Source: Streptomyces sp. NBC_01571
GTDB taxonomy: Bacteria > Actinomycetota > Actinomycetes > Streptomycetales > Streptomycetaceae
Length of the DNA stretch: 64,000 nucleotides
Reading direction: 5' to 3'
Assembly: GCF_026339875.1 (NCBI RefSeq)
Contig: NZ_JAPEPZ010000001.1
Span: 4,216,001 to 4,280,000, forward strand
The notes under the pieces were generated by a model. That model saw only the letters and a list, made by a program, of their open reading frames with translations, did no database searches and was not told the DNA's origin. Shown one piece after another: positions 17,187 through 25,602 of this stretch. Each line of letters opens with the position of its first letter. Within the stretch, counting starts at the first letter, position 1. The position numbers were made by a program, and so were the translations under genes.

Positions 17187-19898
17187 ATGAGCGACAAGCC
17201 GCAGCCGCAACAGGACGACCAGGGCTGGGCACCCAGGGAGCCCGAGCCGGCTGCCCAGGCGGCACCGGCCGGACCCGGTGAGCCGGGGAAGGCGCCCGGA
17301 ACGCCGGGGGACCCGGAGAAGCCGGAGCAGCCGGAGAAGCCGGAGCAGCCGGGGAAGCCGGAGGAACGCGCGACGCCGGAAGAGCCGGGAGAACCGGAAG
17401 AGCCGGAGCAGCCCGGGCAGCCGGAGGAACGCGCGACGCCGCAGGAGCCCCGGAAGCCGGAAGGAACCGGAAGGCCGGAAGAGCCCGGGAAGCCGCGGGA
17501 AGGCGCGACACCGCAGGGACCCGCGACACCGGAACAACGCGCGACGCCTCAGGAACCCGGGAAGCCGGGGAAGAAACCGAGGCGGAAGCGTACCGGCTGG
17601 GGACGGCTCATCCCCACCTGGCGAGTGGTCCTCGGCACGTTCATCGGCCTCGTCCTGCTCGTGGTCGGTCTCTTCGCGCTCGGCTACTACCTCGTCAAGA
17701 TCCCGTCCGCGAACGCCGCCGCGACCAAGCAGAGCAACGTCTACCTCTACGCGGACGGCAGCCAGCTCGCCCGCGACGGAGAGGTCAACCGCGAGAACGT
17801 GTCGCTCGCGCAGATCGCGAAGGACGCCCAGCACGCGGCGCTCGCCGCCGAGGACCGGGACTTCTACACCGAGTCCGCCATCGACCCCAAGGCGATGATC
17901 CGCGCCGGCTGGAACACCGCCACCGGCAAGGGCAGGCAGTCCGGCTCCACGATCACCCAGCAGTACGTGAAGAACTACTACCTGGGCCAGGAGCAGACGG
18001 CCACCCGGAAGGTGAAGGAGTTCTTCATCTCCATCAAGCTCGACCGCCAGCAGAGCAAGTCCGACATCCTCGAGGGCTACCTCAACACCAGCTACTACGG
18101 CCGCAACGCGTACGGCATCCAGGCCGCCGCCCAGGCCTACTACGGCGTCGACGCCCAGGACCTGACGGTCGGCCAGGGCGCCTACCTCGCCGCGCTCCTG
18201 AACGCGCCGAGCGAGTACGACGTGATCGCGCACCCCGAGAACAAGGCCGCGGCCCTGGCCCGCTGGAACTACGTCCTCGACGGCATGGTCAAGAAGCAGT
18301 GGCTCACCCCGGCGGCACGCGGCAAGGTCACCTTCCCCGAACCCAAGCAGTCGGTGATCGCCACCGGCATGTCGGGGCAGCGCGGCTACCTCGTCAAGGC
18401 CGTGAACGACTACCTCGTCGAAAACAAGATCATCGACGAGGACACCCTGCAGACCGGCGGCTACCGCATCACCACCACCCTGCAGAGGCCCAAGCAGGAC
18501 GCCTTCGTCAAGGCCGTCGACGACCAGGTGATGAACCACCTCGACAAGAAGGGCCGCAAGGTCGACCGCTACGTCCGCGCCGGCGGCGTCTCCATCGACC
18601 CGGCCACCGGCAAGGTCGTCGCCATGTACGGCGGCATCGACTACACCAAGCAGTACGTGAACAACGCCACGCGCCGTGACTACCAGGTCGGCTCGACCTT
18701 CAAGCCGTTCGTGTTCACCTCCGCCGTGCAGAACGACTCACGGACCGAGGACGGCCGCACGATCACCCCGAACACCTTCTACGACGGCACGGACAAGCGT
18801 CCCGTGCAGGGCTGGAACGGCGGCCCCTACGCACCCGAGAACGAGGACAACGTCTCCTACGGGCCCATCACCGTGCGCACCGCCACCGACAAGTCGGTCA
18901 ACGCCGTGTACGCGCAGATGGCCGTGGACGTCGGCCCGACCAAGGTCAAGGAGACCGCCGTCGACCTCGGCATCCCCGCCGACACCCCGGACCTCACCGC
19001 CACCCCCTCCATCGCGCTCGGCCCGTCCACCGCCAGCGTCCTCGACATGGCGCAGGCGTACGCGACACTCGCCAACCACGGCAAGCACGGCACGTACACG
19101 CTCGTCGACAAGATCACCAAAGAGGGCGCGGAGGACGTGCACCTGCCCGAGCAGGCCACGAAGGAGGCGGTGACCCGGCAGGCCGCCGACACCACCACCT
19201 CCGTCCTGCAGAGCGTCGTCGAGGGCGGCACCGGCACGGCCGCGCAGGCCGCCGGACGGCCCGCCGCGGGCAAGACCGGAACGGCGGAGGAGGACCAGGC
19301 AGCCTGGTTCGCGGGCTACACCCCCGACCTCGCCACCGTCGTCGCCGTCATGGGCCAGGACCCCGACACCGGCGTCCACAAGTCCCTGTACGGCGCGCTC
19401 GGCCAGGCCCGGATCAACGGCGGCGGCTACCCGGCACAGATCTGGGCGCAGTACACGAAGTCCGCGCTCAAGGGCACCAGCCCGAGCGACTTCGACCTGC
19501 GGCTCCAGCCGGGCGCCGAGGAACAGCAGCTCCCGAGCACCGGACCCACCGACCAGTCCCCCGGCACCGGCGACCAGGACAACGGCGGCGCCGCGACCGG
19601 CGGCCAGGACACCCAGAGCCCGCCGCCCGGGGACAACGGCGGCCAGACCCAGGGCCAGACGGACGCCGGCACCACGGACGGGGGCGGCACCACCGACGGA
19701 TCGACCACCGACGGCACCACCGACGGCGGCACCACCGACGGATCGACGACCGACGGCACCACCGACGGCGGCACCACTACGGACGGGGGCGCCACCGACG
19801 GCGGCACCCCGGGCAACGGGGGCGCCACCGACGGCGGGACGACGGGCACGACCACCGGGGTGGGACCGCTGACCGGGCTCACCCAGAGAAGGCAGTAG
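17187..19898 (+). CDS. Class A penicillin-binding protein with low-complexity tails
   Basis: About 903 residues; bifunctional peptidoglycan glycosyltransferase/transpeptidase. Layout: a Pro/Glu/Lys-rich cytoplasmic tail (about 1-140, built from PE(K/Q)P units); one membrane helix (VVLGTFIGLVLLVVGLFALG); a GT51 domain with the catalytic glutamate in EDRDFY and GSTITQQ; and a transpeptidase domain with GSTFKPF (Ser-x-x-Lys), SVN and KTGTAEE. The extracellular C-terminus is a long repeat of Thr-Asp-Gly units. It should polymerise and cross-link the wall outside the membrane. ATG 17187 follows AGGAG at rather long spacing; a GTG at 17163 is the alternative. Length is above average because of the tails. 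Confidence 0.94.
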   Translation: MSDKPQPQQDDQGWAPREPEPAAQAAPAGPGEPGKAPGTPGDPEKPEQPEKPEQPGKPEERATPEEPGEPEEPEQPGQPEERATPQEPRKPEGTGRPEEPGKPREGATPQGPATPEQRATPQEPGKPGKKPRRKRTGWGRLIPTWRVVLGTFIGLVLLVVGLFALGYYLVKIPSANAAATKQSNVYLYADGSQLARDGEVNRENVSLAQIAKDAQHAALAAEDRDFYTESAIDPKAMIRAGWNTATGKGRQSGSTITQQYVKNYYLGQEQTATRKVKEFFISIKLDRQQSKSDILEGYLNTSYYGRNAYGIQAAAQAYYGVDAQDLTVGQGAYLAALLNAPSEYDVIAHPENKAAALARWNYVLDGMVKKQWLTPAARGKVTFPEPKQSVIATGMSGQRGYLVKAVNDYLVENKIIDEDTLQTGGYRITTTLQRPKQDAFVKAVDDQVMNHLDKKGRKVDRYVRAGGVSIDPATGKVVAMYGGIDYTKQYVNNATRRDYQVGSTFKPFVFTSAVQNDSRTEDGRTITPNTFYDGTDKRPVQGWNGGPYAPENEDNVSYGPITVRTATDKSVNAVYAQMAVDVGPTKVKETAVDLGIPADTPDLTATPSIALGPSTASVLDMAQAYATLANHGKHGTYTLVDKITKEGAEDVHLPEQATKEAVTRQAADTTTSVLQSVVEGGTGTAAQAAGRPAAGKTGTAEEDQAAWFAGYTPDLATVVAVMGQDPDTGVHKSLYGALGQARINGGGYPAQIWAQYTKSALKGTSPSDFDLRLQPGAEEQQLPSTGPTDQSPGTGDQDNGGAATGGQDTQSPPPGDNGGQTQGQTDAGTTDGGGTTDGSTTDGTTDGGTTDGSTTDGTTDGGTTTDGGATDGGTPGNGGATDGGTTGTTTGVGPLTGLTQRRQ

Positions 19899-19921
19899 CC
19901 GCGGGCGCGGATCGCGACGGG

Positions 19922-20242
19922 TCAGTGGCCGGAGGTGACCTTCAGACCGACCACGGCCACCAGCAGCAGACAGACGAAGAAGATCCGGGCGGCGGTCGCC
20001 GGCTCACCGAGCACGACCATGCCGAGCACCGCCGCACCGGCCGCGCCGATCCCCACCCACACGCCGTACGCCGTGCCGATGGGCAGTGACTTCGCCGCGT
20101 ACGACAGCAGCACCATGCTCGCGACGACACCCGCGCCCGTGAGCACGCTCGGCACCAGCCGCGTGAAACCGTCCGTGTACTTCATCCCGATCGACCAGCC
20201 GACCTCCAGAAGGCCGGCGACGAGCAGCAGGATCCAGGCCAT
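19922..20242 (-). CDS. gdx: Gdx/SugE-type SMR guanidinium exporter
   Basis: 106 residues, four membrane helices, small multidrug resistance family. The sequence follows the Gdx/SugE branch closely: MAWILLLVAGLLEVGW with the central glutamate, MKYTDGFTRL, LPIGTAYGVWVGIGA and a C-terminal GLKVTS. Family members exchange guanidinium for protons across the membrane. The ATG at 20242 has GGAGGTG seven bases ahead. About 30 bases further upstream lies a guanidine-III-like riboswitch, which strongly supports guanidinium as the substrate and ligand-dependent control of this gene. Confidence 0.93.
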   Translation of the reverse strand: MAWILLLVAGLLEVGWSIGMKYTDGFTRLVPSVLTGAGVVASMVLLSYAAKSLPIGTAYGVWVGIGAAGAAVLGMVVLGEPATAARIFFVCLLLVAVVGLKVTSGH

Positions 20243-20273
20243 GACAGGCACCTCCGTCAGTGGGGCAACAGGG

Positions 20274-20320
20274 GTGCGTCGTCTTTGCGGGATCCCGGTA
20301 CGGCGCGTCTCGTCGGGTGT
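20274..20320 (-). ncRNA. Guanidine-III (ykkC-III) riboswitch candidate
   Basis: On the minus strand the leader reads CCCGACGAGACGCGCCG, then TACCGGGATCCCGC, then AAAGACGACGC. This follows the ykkC-III class as I remember it: ACGAG..GCGCCGUACC..CAAGACGGCGC, in which two helices form a pseudoknot. P1 (CCCG with CGGG) is intact; P2 (GCGCCGU with ACGACGC) has one mismatch. It sits about 30 bases before the gdx start. Guanidine is expected to free the ribosome site. A covariance-model search would settle the class. Confidence 0.75.
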
Positions 20321-20344
20321 CCCCACGGTAGCAAAGCACAGGCA

Positions 20345-20378
20345 AAAGGGGCTGGTGACCACGGTCACCAGCCCCTTT
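20345..20378 (-). terminator. Terminator after the GroES-like gene
   Basis: Perfect 16-bp arms (AAAGGGGCTGGTGACC and its complement) with a two-base centre, starting 12 bases beyond the GroES-like gene's stop. It separates that gene from the guanidine riboswitch and gdx. Confidence 0.8.
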
Positions 20379-20389
20379 CGGACCGCGGA

Positions 20390-20746
20390 CTACAGGTAGA
20401 GGCCCGTCGAGTCCTCGGAACCCTCGAACCGGTCGGCGGCCACCGCGTGCAGATCCCGCTCGCGCATCAGCACGTACGCGATCCCGCGCACCTCGACCTC
20501 GGCCCGGTCCTCCGGGTCGTACAGCACACGGTCGCCCGGCTCCACCGTCCGCACGTTCTGCCCCACCGCGACGACCTCGGCCCAGGCGAGCCGCCGGCCC
20601 ACGGCCGCCGTCGCGGGGATGAGGATGCCGCCGCCGGAACGCCGCTCGCCCTCGGCGGCGTCCTGCCGCACCAGCACACGGTCGTGCAGCATGCGGATGG
20701 GCAACTTGTCCTGGTGGGTGTTCTGCTTGTCCTGATTGGCGCTCAC
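20390..20746 (-). CDS. GroES-like co-chaperonin family protein
   Basis: 118 residues with the Cpn10 fold signature: PIRMLHDRVLVRQD at about 16-29, a mobile-loop-like segment with GGGILIP, GRRLAWAEVVAVGQN, and VEPGDRVLYDP. It is longer than a canonical GroES at the N-terminus (MSANQDKQNTHQDK) and has a divergent mobile loop. It stands apart from any groEL gene, so it is probably a paralogue with a special role and not the housekeeping GroES. A strong terminator follows. Confidence 0.88.
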   Translation of the reverse strand: MSANQDKQNTHQDKLPIRMLHDRVLVRQDAAEGERRSGGGILIPATAAVGRRLAWAEVVAVGQNVRTVEPGDRVLYDPEDRAEVEVRGIAYVLMRERDLHAVAADRFEGSEDSTGLYL

Positions 20747-20789
20747 GCCCCGAACCTACCTGCCTTTGAGCCGTCCGTACGCAGCCGGG

Positions 20790-21128
20790 TCAGCGCTTGC
20801 GGCGCCGCGAGCCCACGGCGAGCAGTCCCACCACGCCCACCACCACCAGCGCCACGGGCACGATCCGCTCCAGCCTCGGCGCGCCCTCCTCGGTCACCAG
20901 CCGGCCCTTCACATCGCCGACGACGCGGTGGACACCCACGTACGCCCGCCCGAGGGTGTGATCGACGTTCGCGACGACCTTGGCCTTCGCGTCCCCGACG
21001 ATCGTCTTCGGGTGCACCCGCACACCGATCTCGTCCAGCGTCTCCGCCAGGGTTTCACGGCGGCGCTTGATGTCCGCCTCGATCTGCGCCGGAGTCCTGG
21101 TATCCGGCGTTCTCGACGTATCCGACAC
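20790..21128 (-). CDS. DUF3618 membrane-associated protein
   Basis: 112 residues. The DUF3618 start (RTPAQIEADIKRRRETLAETLDEI) occupies the first 35 residues. An amphipathic middle follows, and one C-terminal membrane helix (IVPVALVVVGVVGLLAV) ends in a basic anchor (GSRRRKR). DUF3618 proteins are common, small and uncharacterised in actinobacteria. Transcribed divergently from bcp. Confidence 0.9.
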   Translation of the reverse strand: MSDTSRTPDTRTPAQIEADIKRRRETLAETLDEIGVRVHPKTIVGDAKAKVVANVDHTLGRAYVGVHRVVGDVKGRLVTEEGAPRLERIVPVALVVVGVVGLLAVGSRRRKR

Positions 21129-21265
21129 CGCGCTGCCTCCGTGGTCGATTCTCGAACTCTGTGCCGTCGACAGTCTGTCAGCTCACGCTGCGCCTCACCC
21201 CTCGGCACCCCCTATTACGCTCAACCCGTAGTTCCGTAACCATCCCCCGGCCACGTGAGGTACCG

Positions 21266-21733
21266 ATGAGCGAGCGACTCCAGCCCGGCGACACCGCCCC
21301 CGCCTTCACCCTGCCCGACGCCGACGGCAACGAGGTCTCCCTCGCCGACCACAGGGGCCGCAAGGTCATCGTCTACTTCTACCCGGCCGCCCTGACCCCC
21401 GGCTGCACGAAGCAGGCCTGCGACTTCACGGACAACCTCGACCTGCTGGCGGGCGCGGGCTACGACGTCATCGGCGTCTCCCCCGACAAGCCCGCGAAGC
21501 TCGCCAAGTTCCGCGAGCAGGAGTCCCTGAAGGTCACCCTGGTCGGCGACCCCGACAAGACCGTCCTGGAGGCGTACGGCGCCTTCGGCGAGAAGAAGCT
21601 GTACGGCAAGACGGTCGTCGGCGTCATCCGCTCCACGATCGTGGTGGACGAGGAGGGCAAGGTCGAGCGCGCGCTGTACAACGTCAAGGCGACGGGGCAC
21701 GTCGCGAAGATCATCAAGGATCTGGAGATCTGA
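21266..21733 (+). CDS. bcp: Thioredoxin-dependent thiol peroxidase (Bcp/PrxQ)
   Basis: 155 residues, cytoplasmic peroxiredoxin that reduces hydrogen peroxide and organic peroxides. Peroxidatic C47 lies in LTPGCTKQACDF with the resolving C52 five residues on, the PrxQ/Bcp pattern. FTLPDADGNEVSL and YFYPAALTPGC are family hallmarks. The ATG at 21266 follows GTGAGG; it yields the usual MSERLQPGD start. Monocistronic. Confidence 0.96.
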   Translation: MSERLQPGDTAPAFTLPDADGNEVSLADHRGRKVIVYFYPAALTPGCTKQACDFTDNLDLLAGAGYDVIGVSPDKPAKLAKFREQESLKVTLVGDPDKTVLEAYGAFGEKKLYGKTVVGVIRSTIVVDEEGKVERALYNVKATGHVAKIIKDLEI

Positions 21734-21946
21734 GGCCGCCCGGTCCTCCGGAAGGGATCCGCACGCCGGGAGGCAGGTCCGCCCGCTGCGGCACCGACCT
21801 GCCTCCCCACCGCTGACACCCCGCACCGCGCCTCGTCCGCGGGCCGGCCTTCACCGGCCCCGGACATCGGGCGTGACCGTCCGATAAGCGGTTCGTTACT
21901 CCGTACGAGGTCGCGAACAGGCGATCGGGGCGGAGGGGTGAAGAGT

Positions 21947-22999
21947 ATGGGGAACGCACCGGCACCCGAAGGCGGGACAGCACGCGGAGGTGAGACCCCG
22001 TCGTCGGATCCCCTCGCAAGGGAGCGGCTCGCACGGGTCGTCGCGGAGGCCCGCAATTGGACGGACCTGATGCGGCGGCTCGGTTGCGAGCCCAGCGGCG
22101 GCCGGCGACGCGTGCTCCAGGAGAAGGTGGTCGCGTACGGAGTGGACACCAGCCACTTCGTCAAGCGCACCCCGTGGCGGAAGTATCCCGACACCGCCGT
22201 CGCCGAGGCCGCCGCTTCCTCCTCGTCGCTGCGCGAAGTGGCACTCAAGCTGGGCGCGACCCCGGCGACGGGAACTCTGTCCCACCTCCGTCGCCGGATC
22301 ACAGCGGCGGGCATCGACATCGGCCACTTCCCCGGCATCAAGCGCTCCGAGCATGAACTTTCCTTCACCACCGAGGAGTTGAAAGAAGCGGCCGCCGCGG
22401 CGAACAGCGTCCGCGGCGTGGCGCGCTCACTCGGCGTGCCGGACGACAGCCGCTCACGCGCCGCGCTGGCACACATGCTGCGCACGAGGGGCGTTGACAT
22501 CGAGCACTTCTCCCACCGGCGCCTCTCGATCCCCGAGGACCGGCTTCGCAGCCTCGTGGAACACTGCACCAGCTATGCCGACGTCATGCGTGGTCTTGGG
22601 CTGGAGGTCAACGACACCAATCACAGACGAGTCCGGCGCGCGGTAACCCGCATCGGTCTCAAGACAAGCCACTTCAGGCGTCGGAGCTGGGGGCGGCCCG
22701 CGGACCCCGCACCTGCGGAGAGAGCGAGCAAGGTGCTGGTCGTCCTGCCGGAGCGCGCTGGCCGGACCAACAGGACTCAGCTCCATCGGACGCTGACCGA
22801 GATCGGGGTGCCGTACCTGTGTGTGGCATGTGGCAACACCGGTGAGTGGCTGGGCCGGCCCATCACCTTGCAGATCGACCACGTCGACGGGAACTGGCGG
22901 GACAACCGCAGGGCGAATCTGCGCTACTTGTGCCCGAACTGCCACGCGATGACGAGCACCTGGTGCAGGGGACGCGCCCGAAGCCGGAAATCGGCGTGA
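21947..22999 (+). CDS. HNH endonuclease-like protein with four helix-turn-helix-type repeats
   Basis: 350 residues. Four tandem modules of about 45 residues (near 28-71, 86-128, 143-188 and 199-243) share a pattern: a small-residue stretch, (V/M)xxxLG, a basic (R)RR helix, then G(V/I/L)(D/K)xxHF. They end GVDTSHF, GIDIGHF, GVDIEHF and GLKTSHF. A degenerate fifth may follow (NRTQLHRTLTEIG). The C-terminus is an HNH nuclease: CVACG, IDHVDGNWRDNRRANLRYL, CPNCH. The modules probably read DNA and the HNH cuts. The ATG at 21947 follows GGAGGGG. The gene ends 54 bases before tRNA-Leu, a typical landing site for mobile genes. Confidence 0.85.
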   Translation: MGNAPAPEGGTARGGETPSSDPLARERLARVVAEARNWTDLMRRLGCEPSGGRRRVLQEKVVAYGVDTSHFVKRTPWRKYPDTAVAEAAASSSSLREVALKLGATPATGTLSHLRRRITAAGIDIGHFPGIKRSEHELSFTTEELKEAAAAANSVRGVARSLGVPDDSRSRAALAHMLRTRGVDIEHFSHRRLSIPEDRLRSLVEHCTSYADVMRGLGLEVNDTNHRRVRRAVTRIGLKTSHFRRRSWGRPADPAPAERASKVLVVLPERAGRTNRTQLHRTLTEIGVPYLCVACGNTGEWLGRPITLQIDHVDGNWRDNRRANLRYLCPNCHAMTSTWCRGRARSRKSA

Positions 23000-23053
23000 G
23001 ACAAAACCGCCGCTCATCGACAAGCTCGCGGCCGGTACGATGGCAGGCGGTTG

Positions 23054-23137
23054 GCGGCGGTGGCGCAATGGCGACGCAGCAGACTTAGGATCTGTGGCCC
23101 GTGAAACGGCTTGAGGGTTCGAATCCCTTCCGCCGCA
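23054..23137 (+). tRNA. tRNA-Leu (UAG)
   Basis: Acceptor stem GCGGCGG pairs with CCGCCGC; the anticodon loop CTTAGGA carries TAG; a long variable arm of the leucine class (GGCCCGTGAAACGGC) precedes the T-arm with TTCGAAT. The discriminator is A, and the 3' CCA is not encoded. It reads codon CUA, rare in this high-GC genome. Confidence 0.95.
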
Positions 23138-23189
23138 CCCCATACGGCCTGCGAATCGAAAGATCCGCAGGCCGTATTCGTACGCCCCC

Positions 23190-23792
23190 TCAGACCCGCA
23201 ACTCCCGCAGCACCGGCACCAGCGCCCGGAACGCCTTCCCCCGGTGGCTGATCGCGTTCTTCTCGTCGGGGGTGAGCTCCGCGCAGGTGCGGGTCTCGCC
23301 GTCCGGCTGGAGGACCGGGTCGTAGCCGAAGCCGTTCGTGCCCGCGGGGGTGTGCCGGAGGGTGCCCCTCAGCTGGCCCTCCACCACCCGTTCCGTGCCG
23401 TCGGGCAGGGCGAGGGCCGCCGCGCAGGCGAAGTGGGCGCCCCGGTGCGGTTCGTCGATGTCGGAGAGCTGGGCGAGCAGGAGGTCCAGGTTGGCCTTGT
23501 CGTCGCCGTGCCGGCCGGCCCAGCGGGCGGAGAAGATGCCCGGCGCGCCGTTCAGGACGTCGACGCAGAGGCCGGAGTCGTCGGCGACGGCGGGCAGGCC
23601 GGTGGCCCGGGCCAGGGCGTGGGCCTTGAGGAGGGCGTTCTCGGCGAAGGTGACGCCGGTCTCCCGGACGTCGGGGATCTCCGGGAAGGCCTCCGCGCCG
23701 ACGAGGTCGTGGGAGAGACCGGCGTCGGCGAGGATCGCCTTCAGCTCGGTGATCTTTCCGGCGTTGCGGGTGGCGAGGATCAGGCGGGTCAT
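23190..23792 (-). CDS. rdgB: XTP/dITP pyrophosphatase (RdgB/HAM1)
   Basis: 200 residues; hydrolyses non-canonical purine nucleoside triphosphates to the monophosphates, keeping them out of DNA and RNA. Hallmarks: TRNAGKITELK at the start, VADDSGL, FSARWAG, GTNGFGYDP and SHRGKAF. The ATG at 23792 gives the usual MTRLILATRN start and has GAGGGCC ahead; a start six codons earlier is less likely. Cytoplasmic. It runs towards rph in the same direction as the secreted-protein gene upstream. Confidence 0.95.
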   Translation of the reverse strand: MTRLILATRNAGKITELKAILADAGLSHDLVGAEAFPEIPDVRETGVTFAENALLKAHALARATGLPAVADDSGLCVDVLNGAPGIFSARWAGRHGDDKANLDLLLAQLSDIDEPHRGAHFACAAALALPDGTERVVEGQLRGTLRHTPAGTNGFGYDPVLQPDGETRTCAELTPDEKNAISHRGKAFRALVPVLRELRV

Positions 23793-23826
23793 GGCCCTCA
23801 GTATCCCCAACTCCCACGGGTGGTTC

Positions 23827-24219
23827 CTACGGGGTGCAGACCTTCGTCAGTTCTCCCGCGGCGTCGGTGACGGGGCTGATGTCGGGGGTGTTGTCCCCGT
23901 TCCTGACGGCCGTACGGACGTTGTCGACGGCCTTGCCGAGGTCGTCGACGGCCTTGTTGACATCCGCGTTGTCGGTCTTGTCGCCGATCTTGTCGAGGTT
24001 CTGCTCTATGGCGTTGAGGGACTGGTCGGTCTGCGTCGGGTCGTTCGCCGCGTTCTCCACGGCCTGCTGGAGGTTGGTGACGCTGTCGGCGATGGCGTCG
24101 GCGGTCTGGACGCAGTCCAGGGCCTTGTTGACGGCATCGCAGCCGACCGCCGCGGGCAGGGCGACGAGTGCGGCGGCGACGGCGATTGCGGCGGTGCGGC
24201 GACGGTGGCGCGCGGCCAT
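23827..24219 (-). CDS. Secreted or lipid-anchored helical protein, unknown
   Basis: 130 residues with an N-terminal signal (RRRTAAIAVAAALVALPAAVGC). The cysteine after AAVG could be a lipobox. The rest is an amphipathic helical repeat rich in Asp, Asn and Val (NLQQAVENAANDP, NKAVDDLGKAVDNVR), suggesting a small coiled coil outside the cell. The ATG at 24219 follows GGGGAGGGACC. Of unknown role; no family recognised. Confidence 0.75.
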   Translation of the reverse strand: MAARHRRRTAAIAVAAALVALPAAVGCDAVNKALDCVQTADAIADSVTNLQQAVENAANDPTQTDQSLNAIEQNLDKIGDKTDNADVNKAVDDLGKAVDNVRTAVRNGDNTPDISPVTDAAGELTKVCTP

Positions 24220-24339
24220 GGAACGGTCCCTCCCCGTGGACAGGATGTGGTCGACCGGTGGTGCGGTCGGCCCGCCCCGTGGGGGGCCGGCGGGGCGCAC
24301 GGCTGGACCGTACGCCCGTACCCCTAAGAACGCGAAGGG

Positions 24340-25074
24340 TTAACGCACGGTTGCCTCGAGCGTCGCCCGCTGGATCGCCGCGAGCTCGTCGCAGCCCGAA
24401 ACGGCCAGGTCGAGCAGCGCGTTGAGCTCCTTGCGGTCGAAGGGCTCGGCCTCGGCGGTGCCCTGGACCTCGACGAAGCGGCCGTCGCCGGTGCAGACGA
24501 CGTTCATGTCGGTGTCGGCCTTGACGTCCTCCTCGTAGCAGAGGTCGAGGAGGGGGACGCCGCCGACGATGCCGACGGAGACGGCGGAGACCGTGCCGGT
24601 GAGTGGCTTGCGGCCGGGCTTGACCAGCTTCTTGTTCTGCGCCCAGGTGACGGCGTCGGCCAGGGCGACGTAGGCGCCGGTGATGGCCGCCGTGCGCGTG
24701 CCGCCGTCGGCCTGCAGGACGTCGCAGTCGAGGACGATGGTGTTCTCGCCGAGCGCCTTGTAGTCGATGACGGCGCGCAGGGAGCGGCCGATCAGACGGC
24801 TGATCTCGTGGGTGCGGCCGCCGATCTTGCCGCGGACGGACTCGCGGTCGCCGCGGGTGTTGGTGGCGCGCGGGAGCATGGAGTACTCGGCGGTGACCCA
24901 GCCTTCGCCGCTGCCCTTGCGCCAGCGCGGGACGCCCTCCGTGACGGAGGCGGTGCAGAACACCTTGGTGTCGCCGAAGGAGACGAGGACGGAGCCTTCG
25001 GCGTGCTTGCTCCAGCCGCGCTGGATGGTGATGGGGCGCAGTTGCTCAGGGGTGCGGCCGTCGATTCGAGACAT
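24340..25074 (-). CDS. rph: Ribonuclease PH
   Basis: 244 residues; phosphate-dependent 3'-5' exoribonuclease that trims tRNA 3' ends. Hallmarks: [51 protein letters not shown] (phosphate-binding Arg cluster), [16 protein letters not shown] and [17 protein letters not shown]. Length is standard for bacteria. Transcribed towards rdgB and ahead of the secreted helical gene. Confidence 0.97.
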   Translation of the reverse strand: MSRIDGRTPEQLRPITIQRGWSKHAEGSVLVSFGDTKVFCTASVTEGVPRWRKGSGEGWVTAEYSMLPRATNTRGDRESVRGKIGGRTHEISRLIGRSLRAVIDYKALGENTIVLDCDVLQADGGTRTAAITGAYVALADAVTWAQNKKLVKPGRKPLTGTVSAVSVGIVGGVPLLDLCYEEDVKADTDMNVVCTGDGRFVEVQGTAEAEPFDRKELNALLDLAVSGCDELAAIQRATLEATVR

Positions 25075-25099
25075 GCCGCTGAGCCTAGTCGTATGCGGA

Positions 25100-25135
25100 T
25101 GAGGGGCTGCCTCCGATGGCGGAAGCAGCCCCTCA
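25100..25135 (-). terminator. Terminator after nagF
   Basis: Sixteen-base arms with one mismatch (TGAGGGGCTGCCTCCG) around ATGG, 30 bases beyond the nagF stop and 26 bases ahead of rph. Confidence 0.7.
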
Positions 25136-25164
25136 GGGGTGAGCCGGGCTTCAGGGAGCGTGGC

Positions 25165-25398
25165 TCACATCATGTCTTCGATGTCCGCGGCGATCGGGTC
25201 GGCGTCGGTGCCGATGACGACCTGGATGGCGGTGCCCATCTTGACGACGCCGTGGGCTCCGGCTGCCTTCAGGGCGGCCTCGTCGACCTTGCTCGGGTCG
25301 ATGACCTCGGTGCGCAGGCGGGTGATGCAGCCTTCGACCTCTTCGATGTTGTCGATGCCGCCGAGCCCGGCGACGATCTTCTCAGCCTTGGTGGCCAT
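25165..25398 (-). CDS. nagF: GlcNAc PTS enzyme IIB
   Basis: 77 residues, a free-standing EIIB domain of the glucose/GlcNAc PTS family. The phosphorylated cysteine is C24 in EGCITRLR; IDNIEEVE and VIGTDADPIAADI complete the fold. It passes phosphate from EIIA to N-acetylglucosamine entering through EIIC. Divergent from nagE1 with a shared DasR site between them. In S. coelicolor the corresponding free EIIB is NagF. Confidence 0.93.
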   Translation of the reverse strand: MATKAEKIVAGLGGIDNIEEVEGCITRLRTEVIDPSKVDEAALKAAGAHGVVKMGTAIQVVIGTDADPIAADIEDMM

Positions 25399-25544
25399 GT
25401 CCTACTCCCTGATCCGAACCGCTTTGTCGCAGTAACCCACAGTTGGCCCAACTTCGCGAGCGTTCATGCGGTGTGTACCGAATGATGGCGTTCACGACAG
25501 TGCGGCCGTTCGCCGACCGGTCATCCCCGACCAGCCCACACCCG

Positions 25545-25560
25545 ACTGGTCTACACCAGC
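25545..25560. promoter_or_regulatory. DasR operator (dre) between nagF and nagE1
   Basis: ACTGGTCTACACCAGC matches the 16-bp dre consensus ACTGGTCTAGACCACT closely. It lies 43 bases upstream of the nagE1 ATG and 147 bases from nagF, so DasR should repress both divergent promoters and be released by glucosamine-6-phosphate. Confidence 0.9.
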
Positions 25561-25602
25561 TGACGGACGGTCGCCAAACCCGGCTCCGCCCAAAGGACGC
25601 CC

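Noticed and set aside
19660..19870. Short tandem repeats that might look like a CRISPR or minisatellite
   Set aside because: They are in-frame Thr-Asp-Gly codons of the PBP tail, with no spacers.
23054..23137. att site at tRNA-Leu linked to the HNH gene
   Set aside because: I found no second copy of the tRNA-Leu 3' end in the window, so integration there is not supported.
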